Positions 6,228-10,579 of a DNA stretch of 10,579 bases are shown piece by piece. The stretch comes from CAZVIK01 sp964627045 (lineage in GTDB: Bacteria > Acidobacteriota > Terriglobia > Bryobacterales > Bryobacteraceae): positions 1 through 10,579 of the forward strand of contig CAZVIK010000143.1 of NCBI GenBank assembly GCA_964627045.1. The letters run 5' to 3'. Positions within the stretch are counted from its first letter, which is position 1. Each line of letters opens with the position of its first letter. Both the position numbers and the translations under genes were made by a program. The notes under the pieces are model-generated. The model was not told the DNA's origin, made no database searches, and worked only from the letters and a program-made list of their open reading frames with translations.

Positions 6228-6252
6228 AGCCCGGCGTCGATCGATCCGGGCT
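6228..6252 (+). promoter_or_regulatory. 7-bp leader hairpin upstream of the TIGR03437-type gene
   Basis: AGCCCGG (6228-6234) pairs perfectly with CCGGGCT (6246-6252) around an 11-base loop that itself contains the palindrome TCGATCGA. It ends a few bases before the GGAGGGAGA ribosome binding site, so it could shape translation or stabilise the leader. No known riboswitch consensus is apparent. Confidence 0.35.
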
Positions 6253-6274
6253 GGAATGTCTGGAGGGAGAACAC

Positions 6275-7935
6275 ATGAGAAAGTTCTTGCGCTTCGCGGC
6301 GTGCGGTACCCTCTCCGCCGCGGCGCTGTTGGCACAACCAGTGGTGAATTCAGTCTTGAACCCGGCCAGCTATGCGCTGCCGGGGATGCCGAACTACGGC
6401 GTGGCGCAGGGCGCGCTTTTCGNNNNNNNNNNGGAACGGGCCTGGGGCCGGGCGGATGGAATGCGATAACGGCACTCCCGGTTCAAACGAACTTCAACGG
6501 GATCACGATCCAGGTGACCGTGGGTTCGACGACGGTCGATTGTCTGCCGATGAACAGCTACGGCGCCGGTGGTTCGGCGACGCAGGTGGTGGCGCTGCTG
6601 CCGTCCAATACGCCGGTGGGCGACGGAACGCTGGTGTTGAGATACAACGACGTGCCCAGCGCCGCGGCGCCCATCAAAGTGGTGCAGCGGGCCTTCGGCA
6701 TGACCGCGCTGAATGCCGGCGGCAGCGGGCCTGCGGTGATCACGGACGGCAGCTACCAGGTGAAGCTGGTGACGCAATCGGCCGCACCCGGCCAGGACGT
6801 GGTGCTCTGGGGCACCGGCCTGGGAGCCATCACGGGCAATGAGGCGGCGGGCGCGCCCTATTTCGATATGCGCGCCGCGGCCAACGTGGCCGTGTACGTC
6901 GGCGGCCAGCAGGCCAACGTCGCCTTCGCGGGACGTGCGCCGGGCGCGGTCGGATTGGACCAGGTCAATTTCACCGTGCCCCAAGGGCTGTCGGGCTGCT
7001 ACGTCCCGCTGGTGGTGACTGTGGGCGGCCAGCCGAGCAACTGGACCACCATTTCGATCGCCAACGGGGGAGGTCCCTGTTCGGACGACAACGGCCTATC
7101 GGCGGCGGAGATCCAGGGAGCGCAGACGAGGGGATCGTTGAAGCTGGGGACCGTGGACCTGGTGCGGAATTCGATGAGCATGACTATGCCTGGGTTTGGG
7201 ACCTTCACGACGGTGAACGACATCGCGAACGCGCAGTTTGCCCGGTACGACGCGGGAGGGATGATCAGCGCGCAAGGGCTCGGCGGGTTCGGTTCCACGG
7301 GTTCCTGCGTGGTGTACCAGTTTGCGGGACAGGCCGCGGCGGACCCGGTGGTGCCGCCGGGGCTGGATGCGGGGGCGCAATTACAGTTGAACGGTCCCGG
7401 CGGGCAGAAGTTCATTCCGCAGACGGCCGGCGAGAAGGGCCACTATTCCGCGGTATTGGGGACAGACAACGGGTTCACGCCGCCGACGTTGTTCCTCACG
7501 CCCGGCAACTACACGGCGTCTGGCCCGGGCGGGGCCGATGTCGGCACGTTCAGCGCCACACTGACGGTGCCGCAGCCGTTCACCTGGACCAACCAGGCGT
7601 CGATCAACAATGTCGCGCGGAACCAGTCGTTGCAGGTGACCTGGAGCGGCGGGCCGGCCAACGGCATCGTGACCATCATGGGGTCGTCCACGATTACGAC
7701 ACCATTGGCGGCCGGAGCCACGTTCATGTGCACGGCGCCGGCCGCTGCCGGGCAGTTCACGATTCCCGCCATGGTGCTCTCGGCGCTGCCGGTGAGCGAG
7801 ATGGACCAGGGCGTACCGACCGGCCAGCTTGCCTTGGGCACTGCGACGCCGCCGGTGCGGTTCAACGCCACGGGAATCGACATCGGCATCTTCACCGACA
7901 CCACGTATACGGGGAAACTGATCGCCTACCAATAG
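6275..7935 (+). CDS. Secreted TIGR03437-type (Solibacter family) beta-sandwich protein; contains an assembly gap
   Basis: The ATG at 6275 has GGAGG eight to nine bases upstream and begins a Sec signal peptide, MRKFLRFAACGTLSAAALLA, likely cleaved before QPVV. The mature N-terminus (VVNSVLNPASYALPGMPNYG...GALF), the post-gap GTGLGP, then VVLWGTGLG, GCYVPLVVTVGGQPSN and GGGPCSD are the landmarks of the TIGR03437 domain, common in Solibacter and relatives. Here it forms the N-terminal half. It is followed by about 290 residues of further beta-strand-rich sequence with no catalytic motif (FGTFTTVNDI, GLDAGAQLQLNGPGG, PFTWTNQASIN, LQVTWSGGP, FNATGIDIG). Total is about 552 residues if the gap hides three. 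The frame changes across the Ns (6423-6432). It is probably a surface or secreted adhesive or structural protein; no enzymatic role is supported. Confidence 0.88.
6423..6432. other. Assembly gap (10 N) inside the TIGR03437-type gene
   Basis: Codon starts are at 2 modulo 3 before the gap and 1 modulo 3 after it, so the true length is 2 modulo 3. In this family GALF is usually followed by three residues such as V-I-F and then GTGLGP. The base before the Ns is G, which fits a Val codon, so eight missing bases would restore the motif exactly. Confidence 0.75.
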
Positions 7936-7945
7936 GAGGCTGGCC

Positions 7946-7971
7946 GGAGGGCTCCCGCACGGGGGCCCTCC
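7946..7971. terminator. Strong hairpin between convergent genes, probable bidirectional terminator
   Basis: GGAGGGC (7946-7952) pairs with GCCCTCC (7965-7971), and CCCG (7954-7957) with CGGG (7960-7963), with a single T-G wobble at 7953/7964 and a two-base nominal loop. It starts 10 bases after the stop of the TIGR03437-type gene and lies between two convergent genes. There is no T-run on either side, so release may need Rho or the stem may only protect the 3' end. Confidence 0.6.
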
Positions 7972-8028
7972 AATCCCCTCTGCGAAGCCCGGAGCGCGGT
8001 AGGCCTGGGGCCGGGGTCCTCGCTTCGA

Positions 8029-9192
8029 TCAGCTTCGCTTGAGCTGCGCGGCCAGAAACGGCAGCCCGCGCTTTCCCCAGAAGCTGTGCGGGCCGTCGAA
8101 GAACTCGGTCGCGAACATCCCGGGCGCGCCGAACACTTCGTAGATCTTCTTCACGCGATCGAAGCTGGCGCGGCTGGCGGCCACCGGGAATATGTTGTCC
8201 TTCTCGCCGGCTTCGGCAAACAGCGCACGAGGTGCAATGAGGCCCGCCACGTCGTACATCTCGGCCCAGTTCAGGATTCCGGGGACGTAGTTGTCGATGC
8301 AATGCGAGACGCTCATGATACTGTCCCGGAACGTGTTTAGCGCGCAACTGATCATCACGGCGCGAAGCCGTGGTTCCAGCGCGGCGGCGAACAGGGCACA
8401 GGTGCCGCCGCCGGAGATGCCCGCGCAGCCGGCGCGCCCGGCGTCGAGTTCCTTCCGGGTTTCGATCCAGTCGATGGTCCGCACGACGTCGTAGGCGCGC
8501 CAGCCGATCATCGTTTCTCCCAGCAGCAGCGCGGAGCCCGCCGCGGGCTGGCAGGCGGACGCCTCCAGCCCCTTCCGCTTGGTGATGGGATCGCGGCGGC
8601 AGCCGAAACCCATCAACTCGATGGCGACAGCGGCCATGCCGTGCTCGACCGCCTGTATGGCGAAATCGTACTCGTATCCTTCGCGCAGCGTCCGGTCGCG
8701 CCCCTGGTTGTCGATGCCGACGATGTCGTCGACGCCCCGGCCGTGGCCCGCCAGGCAGATTAGCGTGGGATGCGGCCCAGCCGCGCCCTTCGGCGTCAGC
8801 AGGTAGCCGAGGACCATCACCCCCGGACGGCTCTGGAACACGAACTTCTCCCGGCGGTAGGCGGGGAAGTCGCGCACCTCCAGGGTCTGCGGCTGGAGCG
8901 GGGAGGGCGTGGCAGGGAAGCCGCCCAACAACTCGGCGACTTTGGCCCGGAGTTGCCGCTGCCACCGGAGGGCGGCCGTGCGATCCGCGGCGCGAAATGT
9001 CATGCGTAAAGGCGCGGAAGCATGCCGCGTCATCGTGTAGCCGACCGGATCGAACTCCGCGAGGTTCACGCGTGACTCGAATCCGTCCAGCGGACCGGAG
9101 TACATCCCGGCCGCCGGGCCCGCCTGCGCCTGCAACAGCGCCGACCCCGCCAACGCCGACTTCGCCAGATCTCGCCGGCTCAATTGTGGCAT
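8029..9192 (-). CDS. Tat-exported alpha/beta hydrolase (dienelactone hydrolase / acetyl-xylan-esterase-like)
   Basis: The ATG at 9192 is chosen because GAGGAGG lies just upstream and a twin-arginine signal follows at once: S5-R6-R7-D8-L9-A10-K11, a hydrophobic stretch, and a probable cleavage after A22-Q23-A24. The 387-residue product has an alpha/beta-hydrolase core: oxyanion region LAGHGRG (147-153), nucleophile S260 in GISGGG, acid candidate D332 in EKDNIFP, and H369 in DGPHSF, in the canonical order. VMVLGYLLTPKG before the core is typical of large multi-domain esterases annotated as Abhydrolase_7 or acetyl xylan esterase. It probably cleaves esters, perhaps on plant or microbial polysaccharides, outside the cytoplasmic membrane. 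It stands alone and convergent with the TIGR03437-type gene. The substrate is not determined by sequence. The frame is open further upstream to 9246, but that lacks a ribosome binding site. Confidence 0.92.
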   Translation of the reverse strand: MPQLSRRDLAKSALAGSALLQAQAGPAAGMYSGPLDGFESRVNLAEFDPVGYTMTRHASAPLRMTFRAADRTAALRWQRQLRAKVAELLGGFPATPSPLQPQTLEVRDFPAYRREKFVFQSRPGVMVLGYLLTPKGAAGPHPTLICLAGHGRGVDDIVGIDNQGRDRTLREGYEYDFAIQAVEHGMAAVAIELMGFGCRRDPITKRKGLEASACQPAAGSALLLGETMIGWRAYDVVRTIDWIETRKELDAGRAGCAGISGGGTCALFAAALEPRLRAVMISCALNTFRDSIMSVSHCIDNYVPGILNWAEMYDVAGLIAPRALFAEAGEKDNIFPVAASRASFDRVKKIYEVFGAPGMFATEFFDGPHSFWGKRGLPFLAAQLKRS

Positions 9193-9606
9193 GCCGCACC
9201 TCCTCGATCCGCTGGAGGCAGAGTTTAGCACACCACCGAACTCCAAGGAGCCCCATTGGGGAAATGGTGGGCCGCTTCCCCACGAGACAGGTAGGCTGCG
9301 CCATGGTACGCGATGGGGAGTCGTCCATTACGCCCCTACCAGTATGGGCACCACTCACGCTGCGTGCAGGGGTTCTATACCCCCATTAACCAAAGCGAGT
9401 CTATACTGCATGCACGCTGTTTGCGAAAATTGCTCCAAGCCGTTTCGTCATCGAGGGCGCATGGAAAATTGAGAGTAACGTACTGGATCGTTCGTTACTG
9501 GTGTCAGGCGCAATTTGTGCATCTTTCAGGGTGACCGCCTGAACCCGCGTGCCCAATGTCTACGAGCCGCGGCCAGGTGGAGTTGAACGAGATCATGAGG
9601 ATCAAC
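9193..9606. other. AT-richer, structure-rich intergenic region between divergent genes
   Basis: This stretch of 414 bases has no believable gene. Its right half (about 9370-9540) is visibly poorer in G and C than the rest of the window. Inverted repeats include TGGGGAA/TTCCCCA (9257-9263 with 9276-9282), GGGGT/ACCCC (9369-9373 with 9379-9383), AGTAACG/CGTTACT (9474-9480 with 9493-9499) and TCAGGCG/CGCCTGA (9504-9510 with 9536-9542). TCTATAC occurs at 9374 and 9400. It must carry the promoter of the secreted pair downstream, but I see no convincing hexamer pair and no known riboswitch consensus. Confidence 0.5.
9222..9230 (-). promoter_or_regulatory. Possible extended -10 element for the Tat hydrolase gene
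   Basis: On the minus strand TGCTAAACT (9230-9222) has the TGn extension and four of six -10 bases. It sits about 30 bases upstream of the ATG at 9192. No -35 match at a proper distance is visible. Confidence 0.3.
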
Positions 9607-10227
9607 ATGAAAAAGCAGGTTTTGACACTTTTCACTTTGGCGGCGATGGCGTTCGCCAGCGCCTTCGCCGCGACCGAGAACACGAACACCAACAGCATCG
9701 CTCCGACGTTGCAGGTTAACGCTACGGTTCAAAAGGCCATCCGGCTGACGTTGAGCCAGGGCAGCCAGTGCGCGATCACGTCGCCGGGCAGCGGCGGACA
9801 AGACTACTCCATCAGTTTCGGAAACGTCGACGCTTTGGGCATCAACGACCCCGCGTGCGGGGCGAAATTCGCTCCGGCGACGCCGGGAACCGATGCGGCG
9901 GTCTACTATTCCGATTACCAGTTGACACCGGTCTTCACCAACCAAAACGCGACGACAAACACCATTTCGGCGCACGTTTCCAACAACTTCGCCACGCTGA
10001 GCGGCATTCTAAGCGTCGTACAGGCCAACACGCAGCCGGCTTCGGCGGCCGGCCTGACGGCGATGTCCACCAGCGGTGCAAGCCCGACCAGCGTCGTGAC
10101 CAACGCCGCGAACAACACGGCTGTCACGCGATACATCGGCGTGTCCGTGCTCCCCACCAACTCGTCGAGCGCGGCGGTCAACGGCTCAGATTCGGCGACG
10201 GTCACCTACACGTTGACCGTCAACTGA
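9607..10227 (+). CDS. Small secreted beta-rich protein of unknown function (first of a tandem pair)
   Basis: The start ATG at 9607 is preceded by GAGG six bases upstream and opens a clean Sec signal peptide, MKKQVLTLFTLAAMAFASAFA, probably cleaved near A21/A22. In-frame ATGs at 9556 and 9595 are less likely because they add a hydrophilic extension. The mature protein of about 185 residues is rich in Thr, Asn, Ser and Ala and alternates short strands and turns. It has two cysteines, C55 (GSQCAIT) and C84 (DPACGAK), that could form a disulfide. The ending TVTYTLTVN is a typical last strand of a sandwich fold. This layout recalls secreted appendage subunits such as spore-coat-U-like pilins, but I see no decisive motif. 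The next gene, 54 bases on, encodes a protein sharing a collinear 19-residue motif, so the two are probably co-transcribed paralogs. Confidence 0.87.
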   Translation: MKKQVLTLFTLAAMAFASAFAATENTNTNSIAPTLQVNATVQKAIRLTLSQGSQCAITSPGSGGQDYSISFGNVDALGINDPACGAKFAPATPGTDAAVYYSDYQLTPVFTNQNATTNTISAHVSNNFATLSGILSVVQANTQPASAAGLTAMSTSGASPTSVVTNAANNTAVTRYIGVSVLPTNSSSAAVNGSDSATVTYTLTVN

Positions 10228-10281
10228 TCCCAAGCGAACCGCAATCCACAACTGGGACATTTCAAGTTGAGGAGCGACGCG

Positions 10282-10579
10282 ATGCAAGTGCGCCTGCGCA
10301 AGTCCGGTTGCCGGTCCAAGGCCCCCTGGGGCGGGCCGGGGACCGGCCTGCGCGGCGGACCGTTGGCGGCGGGGGCCGGGTTTCTGTTGCTCTGCCTGCT
10401 TCCGTCGCCGGGGCGGTGTGATCTGGTCACCCTCTCCCAGTCGGGAGGGGTGGCGATCACCACCGTTCAAACCAACCAAAGATACTCGGCCACATTGGGG
10501 AACGCGAACGGGTTGGCCGTGGGAACGCCGGCCGCCGGAGTCACCGCCATCACGAATGGGGTTTCGGGCGGCGCCCTTT
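10282..10579 (+). CDS. Secreted protein, partial at window edge; paralog-like to the preceding gene
   Basis: The frame opens with ATG at 10282, with GAGGAG about eight bases upstream, and stays open to the end of the window (99 codons). The N-terminus has an unusually long basic lead (MQVRLRKSGCRSKAPWGG) before the hydrophobic core AAGAGFLLLCLLPSPG, so it is a signal peptide or anchor; cleavage would fall near residues 43-47. The mature part (DLVTLSQSGGVAITTVQ...) includes YSATLGNANGLAVGTPAAG at residues 68-86. This lines up without gaps with residues 67-85 of the upstream protein, sharing Y, S, G, N, L, P, A and G. Unlike that protein, no cysteine is seen in this motif. No function is recognised. 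The gene is cut off, so its length and C-terminus are unknown. Confidence 0.8.
   Translation, partial: MQVRLRKSGCRSKAPWGGPGTGLRGGPLAAGAGFLLLCLLPSPGRCDLVTLSQSGGVAITTVQTNQRYSATLGNANGLAVGTPAAGVTAITNGVSGGAL

Noticed and set aside
7892..9358. 488-codon minus-strand frame overlapping the Tat hydrolase
   Set aside because: Arg/Gly-rich composition and no motif; the other frame carries the complete catalytic triad and Tat signal.
9313..9534. Possible small gene (73 codons) in the intergenic region before the secreted pair
   Set aside because: No ribosome binding site, no signal or domain, composition unlike neighbours; more likely leader or regulatory DNA.
9400..9606. Possible cyclic-di-GMP or other known riboswitch before the secreted pair
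   Set aside because: I could not match any conserved core of known classes; only simple stems are visible.
1..10579. Search for transposases, integrases, tRNA or rRNA genes, and phage or defence genes
   Set aside because: No insertion-sequence ends, tRNA-like cloverleaf, rRNA stretch or mobile-element protein motif was seen.

Overview
This is a GC-rich bacterial window. It most likely comes from an Acidobacteriota genome of the Solibacter/Bryobacter type, and the two runs of ten Ns suggest a draft or metagenome assembly. The clearest taxonomic hint is the secreted protein at 6275-7935. Its N-terminal half matches what I know of the 'Solibacter uncharacterized' TIGR03437 domain, including the GTGLGP segment, a GCYVP strand and a closing GGGPCSD. 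The Tat-exported alpha/beta hydrolase and the proline-rich zinc-ribbon protein fit that group too. The assignment is inference; no search was run.

Layout, left to right. (1) 1-248, minus strand: the start of an inositol-monophosphatase-family gene broken by an in-frame TAG and cut by the window edge. (2) 487-2088, minus strand: a compact three-gene operon in the order tartronate-semialdehyde-reductase-like dehydrogenase (garR-like), single STAS-domain protein, [2Fe-2S] ferredoxin (fdx), with gaps of 16 and 5 bases. (3) 2363-3454, plus: a GT4 glycosyltransferase, divergent from that operon. (4) 3620-6135, plus: a two-gene unit. The first gene encodes a membrane protein with repeated four-cysteine zinc ribbons, long polyproline linkers, one membrane span and a folded C-terminal domain. 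The second encodes an exported protein with a glycine-zipper hairpin. The unit has a good sigma70-type promoter whose -35 box lies inside one copy of an 18-base-spaced direct repeat. (5) 6275-7935, plus: the TIGR03437-type secreted protein. (6) 8029-9192, minus: a Tat-exported esterase/dienelactone-hydrolase-like protein, convergent with the previous gene across a strong hairpin. (7) 9193-9606: a comparatively AT-rich, structure-rich intergenic region. (8) 9607-10227 and 10282 to the edge, plus: two tandem small secreted proteins that share a collinear motif and look like diverged paralogs.

Much of the right-hand two thirds encodes envelope or exported proteins. The least explained parts are the zinc-ribbon/polyproline/membrane protein with its glycine-zipper partner, and the tandem secreted paralogs at the right edge. 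Both N runs sit inside genes. In both cases the reading frame on either side shows that ten is not the true gap length: it must be 2 modulo 3. In the TIGR03437 gene, 8 bases would restore the expected motif exactly.
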